Below, one piece after another: positions 1 through 7,671 of a DNA stretch of 64,000 nucleotides. Below the pieces are notes generated by a model. The model had not been told where the DNA came from and searched no databases. It saw nothing but the letters and a program-made list of their open reading frames with translations. The DNA comes from Roseateles noduli (lineage in GTDB: Bacteria > Pseudomonadota > Gammaproteobacteria > Burkholderiales > Burkholderiaceae_C). Made by a program: the position numbers and the translations under genes. The DNA is taken from NCBI GenBank assembly GCA_002205125.1, contig NIOE01000002.1:124001-188000 (forward strand). The letters run 5' to 3'. Numbering within the stretch: the stretch's first letter is position 1; every line of letters begins with the position of its first letter.

Positions 1-213
1 ATCCGCCACAAGCTGCGCGTGCTGGGCGTCACCAACGGCCAGCGCGTGCCGGAAGACTGGCATCGCCTGTCGTCGCAGGCCCTGGTGCAGCGCGCGCTGC
101 GCAGCCACGGCCAGTCGGCCTGGCGCGTGGACGCCTCGGACGTCAACCTGATCTTCACCGCCGGCACGATGGCGGGAGGCGCGGGCGCCGCATCGCCGAT
201 GGGCATGAATTGA
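1..213 (+). CDS. flhF: FlhF, C-terminal end (partial)
   Basis: This is the last 70 codons of a protein that begins before the window, in frame from base 1 to the TGA at 211-213. The segment reading VTNGQRVPEDWH is typical of the end of the SRP-like GTPase domain of FlhF, where a threonine- and glycine-rich turn is followed by a 'GQRVPEDW/L' motif. FlhF places the flagellum at the cell pole. The downstream flhG-like gene, fliA and chemoreceptor support the call. The GTPase P-loop and the N-terminal domain lie outside the window, so function cannot be judged further. An intrinsic terminator follows about 70 nt after the stop. Confidence 0.85.
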   Translation: MRHKLRVLGVTNGQRVPEDWHRLSSQALVQRALRSHGQSAWRVDASDVNLIFTAGTMAGGAGAASPMGMN

Positions 214-285
214 GCAAGGGCTGACCGCTCGATCGGAGGGGGCTTCCCGGGGACGGGAGTTGCCAAAGCCGGTCACAAGTTCTAG

Positions 286-319
286 AAAGGGGGAAGGGCT
301 CGGGCTCTTCCCCCTTTTT
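286..319 (+). terminator. Intrinsic terminator between flhF and the flhG-like gene
   Basis: An 11-bp perfect stem (AAAGGGGGAAG at 286-296 with CTTCCCCCTTT at 307-317) closes a 10-nt loop and runs directly into a T-tract ending at 319. It is oriented to stop transcription leaving flhF. The rest of the gap to 532 shows no gene and no promoter that I can name with confidence. Confidence 0.75.
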
Positions 320-532
320 CCATTGGGACGGGGAGTGGCTCGACGTCGTTGTGTGAGAGGTCCACGAGGTGAGGGTGACGGGAGAGAAAAGCGGGGTGTT
401 TCCCCCTTTCAATTCCCGGTCAGAGGGTGGCCCCCGGGGCGAAACTTCCGGTAACGGCTCCAGCATTGGCCGGTTCCTTTCGAGAGGGACAGGGCGCTGG
501 GGCGGAACACGCAAGAGACACAGAGCAGCCCA

Positions 533-1354
533 ATGCGCGACTTCAGCAATGCTCCCAAGGACCAGGCCGACGGCCTGCGCCGTCTGTTCGCCACGGCGCG
601 CGTGCGCGTGGTGCCGGTGGTGAGCAACCCGCACGTCGTAGGCAGCGGCGCGCTGCTGGAAGGCATGTGCGCGGCGTTCGGGGAACTCGGCCTGCACACG
701 CTGGTCGTGGACGCGGGCGAGCAGGCTTCGGCGGCGTCGGAACTGGCGGCGGTGGACCTCGCGGCCTGCGTGGAACCGCTGTCGGCGAAGGTCTCCTTCC
801 TGGCCGCGCGCGGACTGCCGATGCGCTACGTCAATGCCAACGGCTCGGCCGCCCAATTCCTTGAAGCAGTGACCGACGCGGCGCCGTACGCGGACGTCGT
901 GCTGCTGCACGCCAGCGCCGCGGAACTCAGCCGCGTGCTGGTCTCGCGCGAAGTGCGACCGGTGCTGCTGGCCGACACCGACGTGCAGAGCGTGACCTAC
1001 GCCTACGCCGGCATGAAGTGGCTGACGCAGCGCGCGGGCCTGATGGTCTACAGCCTGCTGCTGGCCTGCAACCCGCAGCTGCGCCTGGCGGAGCGGATCG
1101 CGCAGCAGCTGTCGAGCTGCGGCGACGGTTTCCTCGGCGCGGTGCTGCGCGAGTGGGCCTGCCTGGATCCCCGCCAGCCGGTGACGGCGCCGTTGACGCA
1201 CGAGATGCGTCACATGGCGCGCGAACTGCTGCTGGCGTCGGTGCCCGGAGCGGCGCTGGACAGCGCTGCGGATGCGATGCCGCTGCGTCCGCGGCCGATG
1301 TGGCAGCCCAAGGCTGGCCGCGCCCCGCAAGGCGTGACCCTCGCTGCGCATTGA
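533..1354 (+). CDS. flhG: FlhG/FleN-like protein with degenerate ATPase motif
   Basis: The 273-aa product starts with residues 10-18 DQADGLRRL, matching the N-terminal DQAxxLR activator motif by which FlhG/FleN stimulates the FlhF GTPase. It lies between flhF and fliA, the usual place for flhG. The rest follows a MinD/ParA-like pattern of alternating hydrophobic strands. However, the deviant Walker A motif expected near residues 31-40 is replaced by SNPHVVGSGA, with no KGGxGKT, and the DxxPxG element is also missing. It therefore looks like an FlhG homologue that has lost ATP hydrolysis but kept the FlhF-contacting helix. The role in limiting flagellar number is inferred. fliA begins 21 nt after its stop, so the two are probably co-transcribed. 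Confidence 0.75.
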   Translation: MRDFSNAPKDQADGLRRLFATARVRVVPVVSNPHVVGSGALLEGMCAAFGELGLHTLVVDAGEQASAASELAAVDLAACVEPLSAKVSFLAARGLPMRYVNANGSAAQFLEAVTDAAPYADVVLLHASAAELSRVLVSREVRPVLLADTDVQSVTYAYAGMKWLTQRAGLMVYSLLLACNPQLRLAERIAQQLSSCGDGFLGAVLREWACLDPRQPVTAPLTHEMRHMARELLLASVPGAALDSAADAMPLRPRPMWQPKAGRAPQGVTLAAH

Positions 1355-1375
1355 CGCCGGATTGGAGACGAGACG

Positions 1376-2089
1376 ATGTACACCGCCAAGGGTCAACTCG
1401 ACAACAACTCGCTGATCCGCCAGTACAGCCCGCTGGTGCGCCGGCTGGCGCATCAGATGATCGCGAAACTGCCGGCCAACGTCGAACTGGACGACCTGAT
1501 CCAGGTCGGCCTGATCGGCCTGACGGACGCGCTGTCGCGCTTCGACACGGCGCAGGGCGTGCAGTTCGAGACCTTCGCGACGCAGCGCATCCGCGGCGCG
1601 ATGCTCGATGAACTGCGGGGCAGCGACTGGATGAGCCGCGGCAACCGCCGCCAGCAGCGTTCCATCGAGAGCGCGGTGCACAAGCTTGAACAGAAGCTCG
1701 GCCGTCCGCCGCAGGAGTCCGAGATCGCCGTCGAGATGGGCATCTCGCTGACCGAGTACCAGGAGATGCTGGGCAAGGTGCGCGGGACGCAGCTGGTCTA
1801 TCTGGAGGACATCTCCGGAGGCGAGGACAACGACGACTATCTGGACCGGCACGTCGGGGACAACTCGGCGGATCCGATGGCGATGCTGGGCGACCACCGC
1901 ATGCGCGAGGCGCTGGTGGAGGCGATCAAGAACCTGCCGGAGCGCGAGGCGTATGTCATGTCCATGTACTACGAACATGACATGAACCTGAAAGAGATCG
2001 CTGCGGTGCTGAAGGTGACCGAATCGCGGGTGTGCCAGCTGCACAGTCAAGCGATTGCCCGATTGCGCGTGAAGCTGCGCGACTGGTAA
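1376..2089 (+). CDS. fliA: RNA polymerase sigma factor FliA (sigma-28)
   Basis: The 237-aa protein has the complete sigma-28 layout. Region 2 lies near residues 17-90 with the conserved segments DDLIQVGLIGLTDAL, RFD and FETFATQRIRGAMLDELR. Region 3 contains LGRPPQESEIA. Region 4, near residues 180-235, has NLPEREAYVMSMYY and the helix-turn-helix LKEIAAVLKVTESRVCQLHSQA. FliA directs RNA polymerase to late flagellar and chemotaxis promoters. Its antagonist FlgM is encoded at 42727-43050 behind a sigma-28-type promoter. The ATG at 1376 has GGAGACGAGACG upstream as a plausible ribosome binding site. Length and motifs are normal. Confidence 0.97.
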   Translation: MYTAKGQLDNNSLIRQYSPLVRRLAHQMIAKLPANVELDDLIQVGLIGLTDALSRFDTAQGVQFETFATQRIRGAMLDELRGSDWMSRGNRRQQRSIESAVHKLEQKLGRPPQESEIAVEMGISLTEYQEMLGKVRGTQLVYLEDISGGEDNDDYLDRHVGDNSADPMAMLGDHRMREALVEAIKNLPEREAYVMSMYYEHDMNLKEIAAVLKVTESRVCQLHSQAIARLRVKLRDW

Positions 2090-2148
2090 AACGAGCCGCA
2101 TACGCGGCCGCAATCCTTGTGGTCCAAGAACCATGAGGGGAGTGTCCG

Positions 2149-3525
2149 ATGTGGGACTCATGGCGCAGGCGCGCCGGGAAGGATGCGCCTGACGCGTCGG
2201 TGGGGGGAGCCGAGGTTGGCTTTCGTGAGCCGACGCTGCAAGGCAACACCACCCAGGTCGTTCGAGAGCTGTCGAGCGGCGTCTCCAAACTGGGCCGCGA
2301 CGCGGCGGAAGTCCGCGGACTGCTGGAGGACACGCAGAAGGTCGTGACCTCGCAGGCGCAGGCGATGCAGGCGCTGGGCTCCGAGCTGGAGCAGGTGCGG
2401 CACGCCCAGGACGGCATCAACCAATCCACGAACCAGACCCGCGAGGCGGTGGAGCGCGCGCGCACGGCGCTGTCCGGCGTCGGCGACGAGGTGGGCGGGA
2501 TCGTGTCGACCTTGCGGCAGGTGTCCGGGGCGGCGTCCGAGATCACGAAGATCGCGTTGCAGACGCGGCTGGTGGCGTTCAACGCGTCGGTGGAGGCCAA
2601 GCGCGCCGGCGAGGCGGGCCGCGGTTTCGGCGTGGTGGCGGATGCGGTGAAGGACCTCGCGGCGCAGGTGGAGGCGTCGTCGAAGGCCATCATGGGCACG
2701 GTAGGGACGCTGGATGCGCGGATCGAGACCTTCAGCCGGGAGCTGAGGGCGGACGGCTCGGGAGGAGCCGGTCAGAGCAAGATCCTGCAGGCGTTCGCGG
2801 ATGTGGAGGTTGATGTCGACCTCATCGCGAAATCGGCGCAGGAAAGCCAGGCGACGACGCAGCAGTTGGCGGAGCGCTCGGGAGAGCTCGGGGTGGAGAT
2901 CCAGCAGGCGATGCGCAAGCTGGAATCGGCGTTCGCGTGCAGCGACCGTTTCCTGCGGCTGTCGGAGCAGATGATCGAGCAGATCGCGTCGAGCGGCGTC
3001 GAGGTCGAGGACTCTCCGTACATCCAGGCGGTGCAGGGGGCGGCGGCGGAGATAACCGGCTTGCTCGAACGCGCGGTGAAGGAGAAGCGGATCGACGTCT
3101 CGGCGCTCTTCGACGAGCAGTACCAGGCGATCGCGGGGACCGACCCGCAGCAGTTCACGACGAGATTCACGCAGATCGCGGATCAGCTGTTCCCGGAGGT
3201 CCAGGAGCGGATGCTGAAGCTCTCGGACAAGGTGGTGTTCTGCATCGCGGTGGACCGCAACGGGTACGTGGCGACGCATAACAAGCGGTACTGCCAGCCC
3301 CAGCGCGCGGGGGATGTGGCTTGGAATACAGCCAACAGCCGCTACCGGCGGATCTTCAACGACCGGACAGGGCTGGCGTCAGCCCGGAATCAACGACCGT
3401 TCCTCCTGCAAACCTACCGCCGGGATATGGGCGGCGGGAACTTCGTGCTGCTCAAGGAGGCTTCGGCACCCGTCACCGTTGCTGGGAGGCATTGGGGTGG
3501 GGTGAGGTTGGCGTTTGGATTCTAA
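2149..3525 (+). CDS. Soluble methyl-accepting chemotaxis-type protein with C-terminal sensor-like domain
   Basis: The 458-aa protein has no transmembrane segment. An N-terminal helical stretch (about residues 25-130) leads to a signalling tip near residues 131-173 with TRLVAFNASVEAKRAGEAG and GRGFGVVADAVKDLAAQ, a variant of the canonical MCP hairpin. After more helix, residues from about 354 on (KVVFCIAVDRNGYVATHN ... NDRTGLASARNQRPFLLQTY) resemble a Cache/PAS-like fold placed unusually at the C-terminus. The ATG at 2149 follows GAGGGGAG with good spacing. It lies 59 nt after fliA and so may be expressed with the flagellar regulators. It probably senses a cytoplasmic signal and passes it to CheA/CheW; the ligand is unknown. 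Confidence 0.85.
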   Translation: MWDSWRRRAGKDAPDASVGGAEVGFREPTLQGNTTQVVRELSSGVSKLGRDAAEVRGLLEDTQKVVTSQAQAMQALGSELEQVRHAQDGINQSTNQTREAVERARTALSGVGDEVGGIVSTLRQVSGAASEITKIALQTRLVAFNASVEAKRAGEAGRGFGVVADAVKDLAAQVEASSKAIMGTVGTLDARIETFSRELRADGSGGAGQSKILQAFADVEVDVDLIAKSAQESQATTQQLAERSGELGVEIQQAMRKLESAFACSDRFLRLSEQMIEQIASSGVEVEDSPYIQAVQGAAAEITGLLERAVKEKRIDVSALFDEQYQAIAGTDPQQFTTRFTQIADQLFPEVQERMLKLSDKVVFCIAVDRNGYVATHNKRYCQPQRAGDVAWNTANSRYRRIFNDRTGLASARNQRPFLLQTYRRDMGGGNFVLLKEASAPVTVAGRHWGGVRLAFGF

Positions 3526-3546
3526 AAATTCCTTTGGGAGGGAACG

Positions 3547-4497
3547 ATGAAAGTTTTTGTTAGCTGGAGTGGTGAGAGAAGCAAATCAATGGCTGCGGCA
3601 CTTCGTGATTGGTTGCCGTTGGTGTTGCACTACGTTGATCCTTTTGTCTCCGAATCTAATATCGATGCCGGCGCTCGATGGTCCGACGTCATTGCTCGTG
3701 GATTGGGTGAAAGTAATTTCGGCATCCTTTGCATAACCAGCGAGAATTTTGCATCGCCTTGGGTGCTATTTGAGGCGGGTGCATTGGCAAAATCTCTCGA
3801 AGAATCTCGAGTGGTTCCGCTACTTCTTGATATTGAGTTCTCTGGAATTGCTGGACCACTTGCTCAGTTTCAGGCAAAGAAGTCTGAGAAGGCCCATTTG
3901 CTGGAGATCGTTGAATCCATCAACAACTCTGCTCCCAATCCTGTTCAAGCGCTGCGGTACAAACAGCTCTTCGAGATGGCTTGGCCGGATCTTGAGAGGA
4001 AGTTCTCGGCGATTCCGAAAGCTGAGAAGCCTGCAAAACAGCCTAGATCTCAAGCTGAAGTGCTTGAAGAGTTGGTCGGCGCAATTAGAACAATGGAAAC
4101 GCGTAGTCGCGAGTTCCCATTAGAGTATCGCTCGGAAAAGCGTAAAAAGTGGTATCCGATGCACATGCTTGAATATTCGCTTTCGATTGGCGATGATCCG
4201 CGTGCGACTGGAATGAAGTTTCTCATGACGCTTAGCTTGCTCAGAGATTCGGCGCCTTGGTTATATGACCTTGGAATGGAAACCTACCGCGTGCTGATCT
4301 CGTCCCCTTCGTCCCGAAGTCGAGTCGTTGTTGAACAATTCAAGATGGCATTGGAGTTTTTCATTGAGTCGCCGTTCGCCCATGAAGAATTCGGTCCTGA
4401 TTCGCGCAGGGTTGTAAAGATTCTGCGGGAAATCGTGGATCGATTCCTCGAGAGTATTCCGCAAAGACGTCGCGTAGCTCTAGATGAGCTTGAATAA
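3547..4497 (+). CDS. TIR-domain protein, possible NAD-cleaving defence effector
   Basis: The 316-aa protein opens with KVFVSWSGERSKSMAAALRD, the first strand and helix of a bacterial TIR domain. It continues with FVSESNIDAGARWSDVIARG (second strand, 'BB' region) and ends the domain core with ITSENFASPWVLFEAGALAK. Glu76 in that last motif is where NADase TIR domains carry their catalytic glutamate. Residues from about 130 on are charged and helical and match no family I recognise. A/T content and codon use (many AT-rich third positions) differ sharply from the flagellar genes just upstream, which suggests acquisition by transfer. The start has GGGAGGGAACG before the ATG. A phage-defence or NAD-signalling role is inferred from the family; no partner gene is obvious next to it. 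Confidence 0.8.
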   Translation: MKVFVSWSGERSKSMAAALRDWLPLVLHYVDPFVSESNIDAGARWSDVIARGLGESNFGILCITSENFASPWVLFEAGALAKSLEESRVVPLLLDIEFSGIAGPLAQFQAKKSEKAHLLEIVESINNSAPNPVQALRYKQLFEMAWPDLERKFSAIPKAEKPAKQPRSQAEVLEELVGAIRTMETRSREFPLEYRSEKRKKWYPMHMLEYSLSIGDDPRATGMKFLMTLSLLRDSAPWLYDLGMETYRVLISSPSSRSRVVVEQFKMALEFFIESPFAHEEFGPDSRRVVKILREIVDRFLESIPQRRRVALDELE

Positions 4498-4813
4498 TTT
4501 ATTTAATCGAGGCTCATCGAGATGCACTTTTCGGTAGGTTGATCTACTGATCGAAGGCTTTTTCCGGGAATATTGTAGATCTTTGAGTAATTGGCAACGT
4601 ACGTTCAATCGTAGAAGATTGCCTCAGGTGCTCAAAACACCTCCCAATTGACTGCCGCCACTGGCGTTTTCTATTCCCGTTTCTTTCGGGCGAGATGGAC
4701 CTATCCGCGAGGACGGTCGCACGTTGATTGGGCGTGTTTTGACATCTCGCCCACCCTCCGCATTCAACAGGTCAGGTGGTCGTCCCTCAACTGTCATTTA
4801 GTTAAGGACTTCC
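4498..4813. other. Non-coding gap, A/T-rich, likely promoter region
   Basis: No open reading frame here looks real. A TTGACA hexamer at 4739-4744 could be a -35 element for the gene at 4814, but no convincing -10 lies 16-18 nt downstream. A short hairpin (AGGTG/CACCT with a 7-nt loop) sits near 4630-4650. AAGGAC just before 4814 can act as a weak ribosome binding site. Confidence 0.4.
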
Positions 4814-5290
4814 ATGCCCTCCAATCGCCTCATCCAATCCGTCGCCAACAGCAACTTCCAGCTCTCGGAATTCCTCGCCCTCGAACACATCGAGTTGGAC
4901 CCCAATCCCGGCGAGCGCTCGGTCCCGTTCCTCGACCGCCATCCCCTCGCGCTCAACTCCGACCGCACGCTGGAGCAGCTCAGCGTCGCCGCCGGCAACC
5001 CCTATCACTATGGGGTCGGCGCAGACGGCGGCTTCTACAAGCATGCGCTCGTGCTCGATCAGGACATCACCGTCCGCACCGCCATCGCCAATCTGCGCAA
5101 CCGCCTCGCGCACGCGACCTCGTTCTTCCAGGAACTCGACTTCTCCGCGAGCACGAGCCGCACGAACGGCAACCCCCGCGATATCGCCATCGAGCTCCTC
5201 CACGAGGTCGCCAGCTACTTCACGGTCATCGAGATCGCAGCCGTCGAAGAACACGGCCGCCAGGTGCAGAACTCCCTCCCGACGGCCTGA
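4814..5290 (+). CDS. Hypothetical protein, 158 aa
   Basis: I do not recognise this protein. It is soluble-looking, with no signal peptide or membrane segment. An N-terminal part includes ALEHIELDPNPGERSVPFLD, and a helical C-terminal half includes RTAIANLRNRLAHATSFFQEL and a run of hydrophobic positions around LLHEVASYFTVIEIAAVEEH. Codon use is GC-rich and normal for the host, unlike the preceding TIR gene. It stands alone on the plus strand with a hairpin terminator 50 nt after its stop (the first of three matching copies). Confidence 0.6.
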   Translation: MPSNRLIQSVANSNFQLSEFLALEHIELDPNPGERSVPFLDRHPLALNSDRTLEQLSVAAGNPYHYGVGADGGFYKHALVLDQDITVRTAIANLRNRLAHATSFFQELDFSASTSRTNGNPRDIAIELLHEVASYFTVIEIAAVEEHGRQVQNSLPTA

Positions 5291-5330
5291 CCGTGTCGAG
5301 TTTCAGATCGCCCCCTAATCCCCAGACCCC

Positions 5331-5380
5331 CAAAAAAAATGAGTGCCCGCGCGGAAGCGTGTGGCACTCGTTTTGTTTTG
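5331..5380. terminator. Repeated GNRA-hairpin terminator, copy 1 (bidirectional)
   Basis: The hairpin is 29 nt (5341-5369). Its parts are an outer stem GAGTGCC/GGCACTC, an inner stem CGCGC/GCGTG, a GGAA tetraloop (GNRA type) and one unpaired T. An A-tract precedes it (5332-5339) and TTTTGTTTT follows, so it could terminate transcription in both directions. Copies 2 and 3 are at 6268 and 7672. Confidence 0.8.
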
Positions 5381-5633
5381 GGGCGGAAGGCATTGCCGCC
5401 ATATCGCCAGGCCCAGGTGTTCCAACTCAGAATCACCTTCGCAGAGAAATTGAGGAAAACCCCATCCTTACACCTGCAAGACTTTACAGTGGCGCATTGC
5501 AGTGCCGTTTGGTAATCGCATCCGCGAGCGCGATTAAAACTACTGCTTAATGTTTGTTTACTTGGTGGAAACGATAGGAAATGATGGAACCGGCACTCGA
5601 TATAGTGCAAAGCTCCTACTGGGAGTGATATTA

Positions 5634-6221
5634 ATGAAACGCGAGTTGAAACTCGTCGCTGCGGCGGCGATGGTCCTTGTTTCTTCTTCTGCCTTTGCGC
5701 AAACGAAGCCCGGCGATGATTACGTCCAGCAGTGCCGGAACGAAAATGTCACGCTGTATTGGTACGGCGGCCCAGCCAACTGCTTTGTGCAGACCAGCCG
5801 TGGCAACGTGCCGATCACGGCGTTTTTCGATGCAACGCTGGAACGGACAAAAGTCATCAGCCAAGCCGGCGTTGGATCCTGCACTGCCCAGCTGAATCTG
5901 CTGCGTACTGAAACCCAAGTCCGCCAAGTCTGCCAAGCTGTCCCGGCTCAACCGTTCGTCCAAGTGGGAGCCATCAGCTACGGCTGCGCCAGCCAGCAGG
6001 CAACCGGCGAGGTCTATTGGACCTCGACGCCCGGATATACCTATACCCTGCAGCGCAGCATCGGATCGATTCCAGACTTCTATCCGGCGGATCGGTACTA
6101 TTCGATCGGCGGAAGCGTGAGCTTCACCTATCGCCTGAAAGCCACCGATGCAAACGGCGTCAGCGGCTCGTGGTCCTACATCACCTCCACGGCAAACTGC
6201 ACCGGCCGCATGGACGATTGA
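5634..6221 (+). CDS. Secreted protein of unknown function, 195 aa, six cysteines
   Basis: The ATG at 5634 is preceded by GGGAG at proper spacing and gives a clean signal peptide (MKRELKLVAAAAMVLVSSSA, cleavage after AFA-Q). The frame is open further upstream, but those starts add a non-signal leader. The mature part has six cysteines, consistent with three disulfides, and two segments rich in aromatic and beta-prone residues. The C-terminal half (from about residue 115: SYGCASQQATGEVYW ... SVSFTYRLKATDANGVSGSWS) resembles a fibronectin type III or similar beta-sandwich repeat. It is probably periplasmic or extracellular. No neighbour indicates a pathway. Terminator copy 2 follows 46 nt after the stop. 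Confidence 0.75.
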   Translation: MKRELKLVAAAAMVLVSSSAFAQTKPGDDYVQQCRNENVTLYWYGGPANCFVQTSRGNVPITAFFDATLERTKVISQAGVGSCTAQLNLLRTETQVRQVCQAVPAQPFVQVGAISYGCASQQATGEVYWTSTPGYTYTLQRSIGSIPDFYPADRYYSIGGSVSFTYRLKATDANGVSGSWSYITSTANCTGRMDD

Positions 6222-6267
6222 TCAGTAACAGAGGGCGGTGAAAGCCGCTTCCTGATACTCCACCCGA

Positions 6268-6307
6268 CGAGTGCCCGCGCGGAAGCGTGTGGCACTCGTG
6301 TTTTTTT
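6268..6307 (+). terminator. Repeated GNRA-hairpin terminator, copy 2
   Basis: The hairpin core is identical to copy 1, with arms CGAGTGCC (6268-6275) and GGCACTCG (6291-6298), inner stem CGCGC/GCGTG, GGAA loop and a single unpaired T. It is followed by TGTTTTTTT to 6307. It serves the secreted-protein gene ending at 6221. Confidence 0.8.
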
Positions 6308-6356
6308 GGCCGTGCGCTAAATGGTGCTCTGTAGCCCTTCAGAGTGCGGCTATCGC

Positions 6357-6575
6357 CTACGTCGTGTGGCATGCCTTGCAGCAGTAGAAGCAGCCGTTGA
6401 TCCGATCGTTTGGCCACTGCCTTTTAGCGGCAGTTACCGCCCCCGAACACGAAGAATGTTCGCCGAGATCGATCTGGTTCTGCGGCAGAGGCATGTACGC
6501 GCAGCCGGCTGACAGGTTGTGAACCTCGTAGTCCCCGTTGGCTTGCACATTCTTGTTGATGATGAACTGAGCCAT
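6357..6575 (-). CDS. Small cysteine-rich conserved protein, 72 aa
   Basis: The ATG at 6575 (minus strand) has a near-perfect ribosome binding site, AAGGAGG, 7 nt upstream, which argues for a real gene. The protein starts MAQFIINKNVQANGDYEVHN, passes MPLPQNQIDLGEHSSCSGAV, and ends GCFYCCKACHTT. Six cysteines and several histidines, with a CxxCCxxCH-like cluster at the C-terminus, suggest metal binding. I recall this as a widespread small uncharacterised family, but I cannot name a function. It converges on the secreted-protein gene, with terminator copy 2 between them. Confidence 0.75.
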   Translation of the reverse strand: MAQFIINKNVQANGDYEVHNLSAGCAYMPLPQNQIDLGEHSSCSGAVTAAKRQWPNDRINGCFYCCKACHTT

Positions 6576-6806
6576 GGTCTTTCCTCCTTGACGGTCGCTT
6601 GATCATTGATGGCTGTCATCTAGCGTGGCAGCTGCGTGAACGCTATCAACACCGACGCATTCCAGCTTCCTCAAGGCGTCCGATGACTGGCAACTCCGTT
6701 TCGGCTAACCGATGCGTAGGCCTGGATGGTCGAGCGACAGAAGAAGTTGCCCAGACGTCCTATATGCGGAATGACTTCAAAGGAGGCGCGTCTTACGATC
6801 AACGCC

Positions 6807-7013
6807 ATGTCCCGAAGCATTCATCGCACGACGAAATCCGTCTTCCATCTCAAGTCCAGGACTGAGGTGGAAGCGATGTGTGATCCGCAGGCGCCGGATC
6901 CGGACGTGGCCGAGCTCTTGAAGAAGTGGGCGTTCAAGCGGGCGTCGATTCGGAACCGGAAGGTCGCTGCCTTCGCTGCCTCAGAGCCGGTGGATCCCAA
7001 AGGCAAAGCCTGA
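6807..7013 (+). CDS. Small hypothetical protein, about 68 aa (start uncertain)
   Basis: The reading frame ending at 7013 carries a plausible protein, MSRSIHRTTKSVFHLKSRTE followed by DPQAPDPDVAELLKKWAFKR and ending in SEPVDPKGKA. It is basic and hydrophilic, with one predicted helix. The strongest Shine-Dalgarno sequence (AAAGGAGG at 6779-6786) is about 20 nt before this ATG, too far for normal use. Initiation at a rare codon between, or at the ATG at 6771, is possible. The frame stays open upstream to 6726. No function can be assigned. Confidence is limited because neither start nor family could be verified. Confidence 0.45.
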   Translation: MSRSIHRTTKSVFHLKSRTEVEAMCDPQAPDPDVAELLKKWAFKRASIRNRKVAAFAASEPVDPKGKA

Positions 7014-7088
7014 CCCCGCTCGCTTCGACCTGATAGTGCGTCGGCCACCAAGCCGCGGCGCGTTCGATTCCCATCTCCACGCGCCCTC

Positions 7089-7622
7089 ATGACGCCTCCC
7101 TCGATCACCCTGACCCGCGTCACGCCCGCCGACGCGACCTTGCTGGATAACCTCTGGCAGTTCTACGAGCTCGAATCCTCGTTCTGGTCGGGAGAGGACA
7201 TCGATGCCAACGGGCGCTTCAGCTCTCTCTCCGGCTTCCTTGGCCGGCTGGGGGATCCCGACGCCTTCGATTGGGCCTACCTCATTCGCCAGCAGGGCGA
7301 GGTCGCCGGCCTTCTCCTCGTCGGTCACCAGAATCTGCGCGATGGCACGAGCCAGCGAACGATCCTCGAGTTCGGCGATCTCTACGTGCTGCCGAAGTAC
7401 CGCCATCAGGGCATCGCCACCGAGGTCATCCGGCAGACGATCCTCGCCTCGGACCATCCGTGGCTGGTCTGCGTCTTTCGCGACGACCAGCGCGCCTTGG
7501 ACTTCTGGCATCGCGCCTTCCAGCGCCTGCCGTTCTCCACAGTCCGCCAGGTCGTACCGCCCGATGTGCCCGAGTTCGTCGAGTTCGTGGTCAATGACGT
7601 GGCGCTACCCGTCGAGACCTGA
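7089..7622 (+). CDS. GNAT-family N-acetyltransferase
   Basis: The 177-aa product has the GNAT layout. A central beta strand (FGDLYVLPKY) leads into the acetyl-CoA pyrophosphate-binding loop RHQGIATEVI at about residues 103-112, a variant of the (Q/R)xxGx(G/A) motif. It is followed by a helix and the late strand WLVCVFRDDQRALDFWHRAF, typical of motif B. The acceptor substrate is unknown; such proteins acetylate small molecules or protein N-termini. There is no obvious Shine-Dalgarno sequence before the ATG. Terminator copy 3 lies 49 nt downstream. Confidence 0.8.
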   Translation: MTPPSITLTRVTPADATLLDNLWQFYELESSFWSGEDIDANGRFSSLSGFLGRLGDPDAFDWAYLIRQQGEVAGLLLVGHQNLRDGTSQRTILEFGDLYVLPKYRHQGIATEVIRQTILASDHPWLVCVFRDDQRALDFWHRAFQRLPFSTVRQVVPPDVPEFVEFVVNDVALPVET

Positions 7623-7671
7623 CCCCATGCGCTGAGATCCGCCGCGCCCGCCCGCGGACATCGAAACGACA

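Noticed and set aside
155-2161. Long minus-strand open frame (668 codons) across flhG and fliA
   Set aside because: Composition (Arg/His/Gln/Asp-rich, no domains) is typical of the frame opposite GC-rich genes, and the plus-strand genes are recognisable.
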